A stretch of DNA of 64,000 bases from Craspedostauros australis (taxonomy: Eukaryota > Bacillariophyta > Bacillariophyceae > Mastogloiales > Achnanthaceae): positions 186,001 to 250,000 of the forward strand of contig JAMXDE010000054.1 of the NCBI GenBank assembly GCA_026770025.1, given 5' to 3'. Position numbers and translations under genes: made by a program. Shown piece by piece: positions 43,028 to 52,847 of this stretch. Under the pieces are notes generated by a model, which made no database searches, was not told where the DNA came from, and saw only the letters and a list, made by a program, of their open reading frames with translations. Each line of letters opens with the position of its first letter. Position 1 is the first letter of the stretch.

Positions 43028-45931
43028 TCACAACTCCGCTGGATGAAAACCAGCCGGACTCGCGTGCTCGTTGTGCTTGGCGTATTCTCTCTGCAGGTCG
43101 GCGTCGATGCCCGTGCAATACATTGCTTCTGGTCGGCACTGATCCGCCCCAATGTTGCCGCAAAGCTGCTTGGTATCCTCCTTGCGCCCGAGTCCCCTGT
43201 GTCGAGATCCGCCATACGCTTCGAAGATCGGCGGACTGGTACTTCCTGAATCAGATGGCCGCGGTGCAGCCTCGGTCAGATTGTAGTCGCGAAAGGCAAT
43301 GCCGAGGAGCCTGTCGGGGATTCAAGCATGGCGCGGTGCGGTGGAACACATGGAATGGAATGAGTGAATGGTGGTCTCTCTCATACACATGGATACCACA
43401 CTCCCATTGCTGATGCGTCAACGATAACACAGCATCATGGCCACACTCATACGCGCACTTACCAATTCATTTGATAGCAACCAAGCGCATCGGCCGTGAT
43501 GTCGCCCGTCCCACCATCCACGGTCGTCGGTCCACGATTCGTCATTACCATGGCGCAGAATAATTCGATCAAGGACATGCCATCCTTGAAGTACGCTTGC
43601 TCATTGAATTGATGGGTGTCGACGATATGCGTGCAGAATGGATGCCGCCGCTCTGCCGTGGAGCAGACGATTGGCTGATTCAGGATCTGCACCAATCCCT
43701 TGCTCAGCACCAACCCGTATTCCGTTTTGGGAATCGGGCATTGGAAATCGCTGGGTATCCTTCGGATGCAGCCGGATAGAGACCATGGTATCGACGACGA
43801 CAATGCAGGGATGTGATTCGACGATTGCGACGTCAAAATGGAATGGCTTGCCGTGTCAGCGTCATTGCCAATACCATTATCGCTGACATTGTCATTCTCG
43901 TCATCTTTGGCTTTGTCGCGTAATTTGTGATGGTACAGCAATTCCCAGTAGTATGCTTCGATGTTGATGTACGTCGTGTCATGGATGATGAGCAGGTAGT
44001 CGGGATACTCCTGCGGTGATGAACCACCATGGCCTCCACTGCCGTTGCTGCCGCTATCATCTTTCTGATTGCTGTACTGCTGCAGGGTCCGAAGCAGAAC
44101 TTCCGCCAACACCTTTTGCTGGCAAAATGATTCCGGGCTCATCGCTCCTTGCATTTGCAGGAATACCTTGTAATGCGGCATGTTGCTGTCCGCACACTTG
44201 GTCTTCAAGTTGCGAAGATCAAGCTGCGACATCTTGTCGAAGCAGTTCGTCTGCAGCGATGGCGAGAACACGGAATGTTCATTGACCGGAATGAAGTTGC
44301 GGACCGACTTGTGCCGTGCGATGGTTTGTTGCTGCGCTGCGTGATGCTCCGGACGAGTCAGAGAACCAATCGACAGAACGTCGATCTTGAGTTGTCGTGG
44401 CAACGCCGATTGTGAATGGCCGTGAGCGGGCGTTCTGTAATTGGTTGGATTGCGTTGCCGTACCACATTCGTCAATGCGTGCATGCGGTCGGGCGTGGAG
44501 TAATGACAAACAGGCGACAAGGAATGGCAGTAGGACTGCATGTGATTGCAATTGCCTCTGCCCCCTTGCTTGGGATTCCCGGCGTACAGCGTCGATCCAT
44601 GGTAGGCCTCCATTCGTTCCTGCGGCACGTTGCGGAAGTTCTCATCGTCGAATGCATTGTGCCGTGAGATGTTGTAAAAGTTAGTGATGACGCCCCACAG
44701 CCTGATGAGAAAAGAGTGCATAGAGAAGAGCATGCGGTATTGATGGAGTGTGGTGAGACATGGTATGGTATGACATGGTGTGTTGGATTATTCTTTGATC
44801 CAACATTACATATATACACATCGCAGCAATGCCAACACGCATATCGCGGCCTCACCAATCGCTGTGCAAACAGAACCCCACCGTCCAATTGCGGTAGTCG
44901 GCGTAGGGTTGATTGGTGGCGTAGGCACGCACCAGGTCCGCGATGTTCATGCCAGGCCGCAGCAAAGACGCCTCCTTCAACGGCGCAACATGTCGTATGG
45001 TATGGCACAGCGACCGCATGTTCGCGCAGTCGATGGGTTGCAAGACTTGGTGCAAGTATCCTTTGGAAAGGATGATGCCGTAACCTCCAAAGGGGATGGT
45101 GAGATGGATGTCGCGGATGGGACTGCGGACCATGCAACCGGCGATGGCCATGGGGATGGAGGAGTTGCGGTACAGTTCGTGTCGTTCGTGACGGCTGCTG
45201 TGACTGCTGCGAGGATCAAAGTAGTCCTGAAAGAGATCCATGTTGAAGTAGGTATCATCATCCATGATGATGAGGTAGTCCGGTGCCTCCTGCAGTTGCA
45301 GTTGCTGTTGCTGATGTAGTTGCTGACGATGCGGAGTTTGATAATGCTGCACAATGGAATGAAAGGCCTGCGCCGGCCTCGTCTGCGCGCACATCCATCC
45401 CGCCGGATTGGCCTTCTTGGCAATCCACTTGGCCCTCGCAAAAGGCCCCTGCCAATAGGTCATGACGAACTGGTTGGTTGGATCCCACAGGCCGGGGCGC
45501 TTGCAGAAGCTGCTGATGCCGGCCGTGTCCTTGGTCGTGATCTTGGTGGCGCAGTTAGGGTCCGCATCCGTGCGTTCCGTGAAGTTGAAGAAGTTGCGCA
45601 CGGTGATGTGTGATCCGAAGGTGTCCATCTGCGCTCGGATGTAATCGAGGCGGTGGATCGATCCGATGGAGGCGATGTCCACCACGAGCGGTCTATCTAT
45701 CTTAGCATTCGTAGTAGCATGATTGTTTGGTTGAGCATTCCTTTGCGAATCGCGCTGATTGAAGGACGCATTGAAGGACGGATTGAAGGACTTTGGCTGA
45801 TCATCATGAAGGCCGTGCGATGCCAACCGAAGAAAGAGGGATACCTGCGACGCCGCACAAAGGAAGATGGAGACAGCGAACGCAAGCAGTCGCAGATCAG
45901 GTCTGCGTTTGAACCATTTCCTCTGTTTCAT
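43028..45931 (-). CDS. Fused double glycosyltransferase-like type II membrane protein
   Basis: Exons 45931-44856, 44701-43463 and 43310-43028. The introns (154 and 152 bp) have GTGAGG and GTAAGT donors, and both split a Trp codon (TG|G). The product is 865 residues. A signal anchor lies at about 14-34 ('LRLLAFAVSIFLCAAS'). Unit 1 (about 75-430) contains 'DIASIGSIHRLDYIRAQ', 'PDYLIIMDDDTYFNMDLF' (DDD at 224-226), 'AIAGCMVRSPIRD' and 'FGGYGIILSKGY', the layout of Fringe/GT31-like Golgi glycosyltransferases. Its Cys-rich tail is encoded at the start of exon 2. Unit 2 repeats the order ('DVLSIGSLTRPEHHAAQ', 'YPDYLLIIHDTTYINIE', 'LSGCIRRIPSDFQ', 'TEYGLVLSKG') and its tail is exon 3. Unit 2 has HDT in place of DDD. 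Two separate genes is the alternative, but the exon 2 start aligns with the exon 3 tail, which favours one gene. Sugar donor and acceptor are unknown. Confidence 0.8.
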
Positions 45932-46562
45932 CTGGCAGCGCACATGGGTCGTGATGGAGGCGCGCTTCTCTCTTGAGAATGTGAACTCGTTGTGTCTTCT
46001 GTTGCGGATGCGGTTGTGAATGTGTCAGACCCATCGTAGAGTGGACGTTAGTAGTATTATACGATCCACTACACACAGCCGTTCGACTATTCATCGACCG
46101 GCAACTTCGCCATGGTCATCTTGCTCCTTCGTTTGGCGCGAGTTTCCTCGTTTTGTGTTTGCCCTCGAAATGGAGATCGATCGAGTTGGTCAACAAGAAA
46201 CAACAAAGTGTGAGTATCAGTTCACGAGTTCAGTCTTGTGGAAGCGCACAGACTTTTCCGTTTTTGAGCGCATGGTTCTATGTCTCACTCATGTCCTCGT
46301 GAAGTCTGTTTTATAAATGATATATATCAATAGGATGCTACACATGTCAACCGCCAAATCTGTCGCAATAAGTGTTGATGTGTCTGGTGGTCGTGGTAGT
46401 AGTAAGACTGTGCGTCGATACTGGTGGGAGACGACGATTTGGCGGGGGGGCGATTGCGGTCTTGGAACTGGGCAATTAGCGCCGTGACCGTTTTTGTGTT
46501 GACGGCCAAATTTGAACTGAGGCAACCACGACCAGGTTGTGTGTGTGGTATCGTGAGTGGCG
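45932..46562. promoter_or_regulatory. Bidirectional intergenic region
   Basis: About 630 bases between the divergent glycosyltransferase-like (-) and giant coiled-coil (+) genes; it should hold both promoters. It contains a short AT-rich stretch near 46312-46335 (TTTTATAAATGATATATATC). Confidence 0.45.
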
Positions 46563-49500
46563 ATGCAAACAAGGCAAACAAGAACGCAAGCAGAGAGAGC
46601 AAGAAACGGAGGGCAACGGAATTTCGAACCACCATTGTCATCAACAGAGAGAGTGAGAGAGAGAGTGGAGGTGTCTGTAGTTGCCGTTCACGCCGATCCT
46701 TCCAATCACAACGGTACCGCCTCTTGCGCCGCGCATCCGCCGTTGGAGTCCTCCATCCACAACATTCACATTGGACAAAAGCTGATTGAGAGAGTCATGG
46801 AGATGCCCATGACCGCAATGATGTCAACGACGATGTCCCATGAGACGAGCAGCAAGACCACCATCACGACCATCAATGGAGTTGTGCCAGCGTTTCCCAA
46901 CCAACATCCAATGAAGGAACTTGTTGGAAGCAACAGAAGCCTGGACAACAAGGCATCGCTCGATGAGACCTGCAGCACGGCCATGAGTTCGACCTCCACG
47001 GAAGACGGCCGCAGTTCCAGTCCCAACAATGCGGAGGAACCGGAGATGCATGCTCACATGCTGCAGAGCGCGCATTCCAACTGGCGGGATCACAGCATGG
47101 ACGAGCATGAGCATGGACATGGACATGGACATGGAGATCACAACATTAGTCTTCTTCAGGAGTATGATGAAGAAGACGACCTTGAGGATGATAACCTTGA
47201 GGATGATAACCTTGAGGATAACCTTGAGGACAGCATCGACATCGACATGGATGTGAGGGACAACGTTGGGAACAGCGACGAAGAGGACGACGACATCATA
47301 GATGAAGATGAAGACGATGAAGATGATGAAAACGAAGATGATGATCAAGATAGCGATTCTGGGGATCATGATGACGATCAGCACTCTCAGGATGACACCA
47401 GTCATGTGGATGATGACGTTGATGATGATGATGATGATGATGATGATGACAACAGCGACATTGACGATATGGATGACATGGACGAGGTCTACTCCCCAAA
47501 GAGGCGATCTCACCTGCACCGGCAGTCGCAGCAACAAACGCAGTCACAGCCAACGCACTCGCAACCAACGCACTCGCAACCAACGCACTCGCAACCAACG
47601 CAGGCACAACTCGTGCACCAGCTTGAGGACATGGTGGTTCAAATGCAGAGGCAGGAGAGGCAGAAGAAACAAGAGCAGGAACAGATCCTCATCCAACGGG
47701 TGGAGCAGATCGCCAAGCAGATGAACCTCACTCATGTCCTTGCCACGCCAGATCTCAAGCACCAGTTGCTTCACAAGATGAAGGACGTCACGCACCAGCT
47801 CCGTGACTCCAACCCGGAGCAGTACGAACAGCTGGCAATGTATCAGCGTCAGATTAGAGACAGCGAGGCCTTTCATCAGATCGCAAACACTCAAACACGC
47901 CAGATGTCTACAATCCATGTGGATAATGCTGCTTCTGCTCATGTCCACAGTCATGCTCGTACCACCGCAGGTCATCACGAGATGGACGCAGGCAGCGACG
48001 AAGAGGAGTTCCTCATGCCCCTGCAGGACGAGCCCAGCCTCAGTCGTGCGGAACGCCTCTCGACTCTCAAGCGCAAGCCTTCACCCTATCTGCCCACACC
48101 ACCACCACCACCGTCCGATATGGTTTCACCTGCCACCAGTCACAAGACGCCAACGAAGGTCAAGTGCAGTTCCTTGCAGGATCACTTCGATGCGACCGCC
48201 AATAAGGAGCACATCCACAGTAGGACTGAAGATATCAAGGCAGGGCATTTGGACACTCATCAACAGTCTCAACAACAGCATCCGTCGGCCCGTGCCTCGC
48301 AATCCTCCATGCTCCAAAATGCCAATGATCACAGCCGCATCCGTCCATTCTACTCATCATCGTCAGTGGATGGCAGCATGTTCAGCTCCAGCACATCCAC
48401 GCCCACCAACGCCAGCGATCATTCCAGCTCATTCGTCCATGGCAGTCCACCATCCACGCGTCCTGACCGAGCCAGCAAGAGGGCATCCAAGCACAAGCGT
48501 CTCTTCTCCAAGAAGGATAAACCACCCAAGGAGGCCAAGCACAAGGAGGAGAGTGGACTGCAGCGTTCCTTGCGTGGCGCCAGGTCCATCTTCAAGAAGA
48601 CGCTATCCGTTTCGACGGATTCCACGCACAAGGACAACAGCACCAGCTCGCATTCCAATATCAGCTTGAGCCAGGAGCAGAAGGAGGAGCACTGGGAGCG
48701 TGCGCGTACCGATGCCCAGCGCATCAAGGAGGCCAGGATCGCGCAGCGGATCAAGCTCAGGGAGAAGCGTAAGCACAAGGAAAAGCAGAAGCAGAAACAC
48801 AAAGACAAGGACAAGCACAAAGACAAGGAAAAACACAAAGACAAGGAGAAGCACAAAGACAAGGAAAAGCACAGGATCGGTGGCGTGGTGGGCAAGCTCC
48901 TCCACAAGAATCGCAAGCTCAGTCCTCGATCGCAGAAACGTGCAGACCTCCTGGCGGCCAGACGAGAGTACCTCCAAAACAAGGTCAAGCAGGCGCATGC
49001 CAACGCGATGGATGGCAGTCGGGAGGAAGATGACAGCGAACTCTCAAAGCCCTCCAGTCAGCGGTCTCTGCCCACGACAACTCGGCAAGGACAGCCACCG
49101 CTGCGGCGCACCATGTCCAACTCGCCACAGACGTTCAAGACGATCCTGAAGCAGGCTTCACCAGTGCAGTCCCAACCCAGCAACGATGAGGTCTCAACAT
49201 TTCCCCAACCTCCGCCGTTCCAAGACGACGAAGAAGAAAAGACGGAAATTGAACCAGATCACCCAACTCAATCCACGAATGTGCGCGAACAGCACTACGA
49301 TCAAGCCAGAGACTACGTGCAGAAGATCAAGCAGCGTAATCTCTCTCGGCGTCGTGCGGCAGCGCAAAAGATGGCGCAAAAAGAAGCCAACAATCGTGTT
49401 GAGCAGGAGGTGGTGGTGGAAAATAAGGATGAAGTGAAAGTGAAAGAACCGGTGGAGAGAGAGCCGCCACGCAGGTTGGTGTCACCCATTCCAAGACCAT

Positions 49501-51407
49501 CGACGATGATTGGGGCACCGCTCGGTCTTCCCAGTGTTCCAGAAAACCAACCCATCGAAACGACGGAAGGATCTATCAAGCGCAACAGCTTTGACAACCC
49601 CTCTCATGAAAGCAACGATCAAGATATCATCAAGGCGATGAAAGCAATTGTCGCCAAAGATTCGGGAGATCACGATCTCAAGTCTACACCGACAGAAGCT
49701 GACGCGTTACCAGAGCAAGAACTCGAAACTCAGGTTCCAGGGATCCAGCTGGATAGCGCACAACACAAGGAGCATCAGCGACAGATGATGATCGCTTCCG
49801 ACCTTAACGAGAGCGCCACAAGCAACGATGGTTCCTTCAGCAGCCTTGGCAGCGGACAAGTCTCCTTGCAGGATCGTCGCAAACGCCTGCAGCAGCAAAA
49901 GCAGGATCTGCACAAGATGGTCAGGAAGATCGCCACCACCCGCGACGACAACCGCACCAAGATGCTCAGGTGCCAGCTGCAGAACCTGCAGATGGCGTAC
50001 CAGCACAAGGATCAAGAGCTGAAGCGGATCGTCAAGAAGACCAACAGGAAGAGAAGGAGCAACAACAGGGAACAGGCCGTACCAGCAACCATAACGACAG
50101 CAAAAACGGCAGAACCCCCTGTGGCAGAACTCCGAACGAAGCTGGCGGAAGAGCAGAACAAACGGGAGAAGCAAGTTCGCACCATCCGGCAGCTGGAAGT
50201 TCAGATCCGCAATCAGGAGGATGAAATCAACACACTGCACGACAGTCTGGCGCAGAAGTCCAAGCGCATCGTGGAGCTGGAGGTTGATCTTGAGACGCAT
50301 GACATCCGATACACAAGCTACGAGGTCGAACGTGAACGGCTGGAGGCCATCGCATTCAACGAGATCGACGCGACACTCCGCAACCGAAAGTCTCCGTCTG
50401 ACAAACCATCACCGTACGAACTGATCTCGAAGATGATGGTCGATTATTCGGACCTGGTGGACCAGTACCGTGCTGAGAAGCTGTCGTATGCAACCAACAA
50501 GGGCGAGTGGGAGCTGAAGGAGAAGGATTTCAGCAACACTGTCGCCGTGCTGGAGAATCGTCTCAAGGATGCATCGGCATCGTACCCAACCGCCTTGCCA
50601 CCAACAGATGAATATTACTCCCAGAGGATCTTCCACCTGGAGAAGATGATGGTGGAACATCGGCGCAAGCAGCATGAGTTCGAAGATCAGCTTGAGAAGA
50701 ACGAACGGACCATTCAGAAGCTGCAGTTGCAGAACGTCGCCATCAAGAACGGCATGCAGAGCTGGAGTAAGACGAAGCAGGTTGTTGGCCACAGGCACAG
50801 CCATAGCGGCAGCGGGGAGAATGAGACTTCCAGCAAGCCCGAGGCTGTGTCGGCACAACTACGCCGCGTCAGCTTCGAAGATGACAAGGATGCGCGATTG
50901 CGTGAGCAGACACAGCGCATCGAGAATCTGGAGTCCATCGTGGAGGAGAAGGACTTGAAGATCGCCGCATTGCGAACGGAAGCACTGCACGCCTCCTGGA
51001 AGAATATGGGACGCGAAAGCACGAGCACGCAGACCACCGCCACGCCATCGTCATGCGCCAGCGACAGCAACCGAAGCGCGCCGCTGCAATCCGTGACTCT
51101 GAATGGAAGCGGACACCTGCAGCTCGCCACGTCACACGACTCCACTGTGGATTCCACGGTCGCCGCCGCACTGTCCCTATCGATTGGCTCGGACGTGGCC
51201 GATGATTCCAATCACGGCTGCACCATCGCCCAGCAGCAACGCATCGAGGCGCTGGAACGTAGGCTGCGAGACAAGGAAGATGAGATGAAGCGCCAACGGG
51301 AGGCATCGCGCGAGAGAGAACTGATGCTGTTGTCACTGCTGAAACAGCAACAGCAGACGAGCAATTATCCATTGCACAAGCAATTGGAGCATCAGTTCTT
51401 CCTGTAG
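46563..51407 (+). CDS. Giant low-complexity and coiled-coil protein
   Basis: A single open frame of about 1614 residues from the ATG at 46563; a later ATG at 46797 is also possible. Residues about 180-330 are extremely acidic, with LEDDN repeats and Asp/Glu/His runs ('GHGHGHGHGD', 'DDDVDDDDDDDDDDNS'). Residues about 325-345 hold four copies of a four-residue HSQP/THSQ repeat. A basic block at about 735-770 repeats KHKDKE. From about 1100 to the end the protein is mostly coiled coil ('LQQQKQDLHKMVRKIATTRD', 'IRQLEVQIRNQEDEINTLHD', 'QQRIEALERRLRDKEDEMKR'). No catalytic domain or membrane segment is seen. Such alternation of acidic, basic and coiled-coil blocks fits scaffold proteins of the cytoskeleton or centrosome, but this is only an impression. 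The codon-rich continuity over 4.8 kb makes it a real gene. Confidence 0.85.
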   Translation: MQTRQTRTQAERARNGGQRNFEPPLSSTERVRERVEVSVVAVHADPSNHNGTASCAAHPPLESSIHNIHIGQKLIERVMEMPMTAMMSTTMSHETSSKTTITTINGVVPAFPNQHPMKELVGSNRSLDNKASLDETCSTAMSSTSTEDGRSSSPNNAEEPEMHAHMLQSAHSNWRDHSMDEHEHGHGHGHGDHNISLLQEYDEEDDLEDDNLEDDNLEDNLEDSIDIDMDVRDNVGNSDEEDDDIIDEDEDDEDDENEDDDQDSDSGDHDDDQHSQDDTSHVDDDVDDDDDDDDDDNSDIDDMDDMDEVYSPKRRSHLHRQSQQQTQSQPTHSQPTHSQPTHSQPTQAQLVHQLEDMVVQMQRQERQKKQEQEQILIQRVEQIAKQMNLTHVLATPDLKHQLLHKMKDVTHQLRDSNPEQYEQLAMYQRQIRDSEAFHQIANTQTRQMSTIHVDNAASAHVHSHARTTAGHHEMDAGSDEEEFLMPLQDEPSLSRAERLSTLKRKPSPYLPTPPPPPSDMVSPATSHKTPTKVKCSSLQDHFDATANKEHIHSRTEDIKAGHLDTHQQSQQQHPSARASQSSMLQNANDHSRIRPFYSSSSVDGSMFSSSTSTPTNASDHSSSFVHGSPPSTRPDRASKRASKHKRLFSKKDKPPKEAKHKEESGLQRSLRGARSIFKKTLSVSTDSTHKDNSTSSHSNISLSQEQKEEHWERARTDAQRIKEARIAQRIKLREKRKHKEKQKQKHKDKDKHKDKEKHKDKEKHKDKEKHRIGGVVGKLLHKNRKLSPRSQKRADLLAARREYLQNKVKQAHANAMDGSREEDDSELSKPSSQRSLPTTTRQGQPPLRRTMSNSPQTFKTILKQASPVQSQPSNDEVSTFPQPPPFQDDEEEKTEIEPDHPTQSTNVREQHYDQARDYVQKIKQRNLSRRRAAAQKMAQKEANNRVEQEVVVENKDEVKVKEPVEREPPRRLVSPIPRPSTMIGAPLGLPSVPENQPIETTEGSIKRNSFDNPSHESNDQDIIKAMKAIVAKDSGDHDLKSTPTEADALPEQELETQVPGIQLDSAQHKEHQRQMMIASDLNESATSNDGSFSSLGSGQVSLQDRRKRLQQQKQDLHKMVRKIATTRDDNRTKMLRCQLQNLQMAYQHKDQELKRIVKKTNRKRRSNNREQAVPATITTAKTAEPPVAELRTKLAEEQNKREKQVRTIRQLEVQIRNQEDEINTLHDSLAQKSKRIVELEVDLETHDIRYTSYEVERERLEAIAFNEIDATLRNRKSPSDKPSPYELISKMMVDYSDLVDQYRAEKLSYATNKGEWELKEKDFSNTVAVLENRLKDASASYPTALPPTDEYYSQRIFHLEKMMVEHRRKQHEFEDQLEKNERTIQKLQLQNVAIKNGMQSWSKTKQVVGHRHSHSGSGENETSSKPEAVSAQLRRVSFEDDKDARLREQTQRIENLESIVEEKDLKIAALRTEALHASWKNMGRESTSTQTTATPSSCASDSNRSAPLQSVTLNGSGHLQLATSHDSTVDSTVAAALSLSIGSDVADDSNHGCTIAQQQRIEALERRLRDKEDEMKRQREASRERELMLLSLLKQQQQTSNYPLHKQLEHQFFL

Positions 51408-52847
51408 CCGTGGTGTAGATGTAGAAGCCCTTTTGGAATGGAACATCGCACATGCGTGCGACTCCTAATAGTGTGGATGTAAGCCCCATTGAACGATAGA
51501 GTCACATTATTGTCTACCGCTACAGGATGAAATGTTGGATGCGTCGATGCTGACGGAGCACGAGCTCCAACAGACGTTGTTGTACTCATAGCATTTAATG
51601 CACAGGATTGTCTGCACCGGGGTAAAACTTGACCCTAACAGAAGAAACAACTTCAACGAACACCCGGTCCGTCTTTTCCCATCTTGATGTTCCGGACTTG
51701 TGACCCGGATCATTGGAAGATGTTGCGATGTGTGGTTCGATCCAACGCAACGATGGTAAAGAGCACCATCCTGAGTGCAAGCCAGGCAGTGGAGGTGATG
51801 CGAATAGTGCGAGCTTTGGTTTGTTTGGGTGGCCTTGTGCACATACGCTGTACTCGAGTACAGCCGATTGGCGCGGAGCGGGGCATTTGAAAGTGGTTCT
51901 TGTTGTGCTTCTCCTGTTTCGCTTGTTTCGTGTGGTTCGTTTTGTTGTCATTCGTGTGCGTTCGTGATTCGTTGTGTCGACGCTCTTTTTTTGTGCACAA
52001 AGAGACTCCAACGGCGACATTCGAGACAGAAGTTCTCAAAACTGCGAGCGACTTTGCATCCGAAGTTGGTGGTGCTTGTTGTCTTCGGCGTTGGAAGTCG
52101 CGCTCTTCTCCATGCCAACCAGTGTGCTCATCTCCATGCCCATCTCCCATGCTTCTCTTGATGTCCATGGGTTCACAACAGAGAGCATTGGCAGAGAACA
52201 GTGCCAAGCACCAAGGAAGCAACGTGTGCGACCTATAGTATTGTGCCAGCAAAGCAACAGCAACAGCAACAGCAAGAGCAACAGTAGAAAGAATATAACA
52301 TCGATGCAGCCGATTGGCCAGCTCTGTTGTTAAGACAGCGAACAGAAAGGCGGCGAAGCGACGAACCTCAAAGGCTGATAGATTCGAGCTTGAAGGTTGA
52401 AGAAGAACGGTGCCATCCCGCTGGTTGCTTCGTCCAGCACAGGGTGTGGTGCATCCATCGAAGCGCAGAGCATTCTGGCTGCGGCTGCGGCCGTCTCTGA
52501 CTCTCAGGAACGCACAACAGCGAAGGATAGAGGAGACTGCTGATACTCTTGAGGTCATTCCGTCCTCTCCTCTCCGCGAGCATCAATACGAGTACAACAG
52601 AGTATAGCAGAGACAAAACGGTGTTCGTCACATCTGTTGGGTATTCTTCCTGCACATTCAGGCATCAGAACCAGCATCGGCAACATCAAGAGTACTCCAC
52701 CATCCTTGCATTCCGCAAGTTACAAACACGTTACTCGTACAAACACGCTGGACAAACCGCAACGGAGGAATCTGCTCTAGTGTCCTCGCTCTACTCTACT
52801 ATACTCGCACCTGCAGTACCGGGCGTCCCGTTATTCGTTACGATACC
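51408..52847. other. Promoter-side intergenic region of the GPCR gene
   Basis: About 1.44 kb. A 282-codon minus-strand frame (51710-52558) overlaps several other frames and shows no features; it was rejected. CAACAG repeats occur near 52255-52285. Confidence 0.5.

Noticed and set aside
43459-44733. Separate 424-codon gene starting with MLFSMHSF
   Set aside because: The first nine residues read intron sequence; the following part aligns with the C-terminal tail of the repeat unit and joins the upstream exon in frame, so a single fused gene is preferred.
51710-52558. 282-codon minus-strand ORF
   Set aside because: Overlaps several frames of similar size on both strands, has no motif or membrane pattern of its own, and lies in the promoter side of the GPCR gene.
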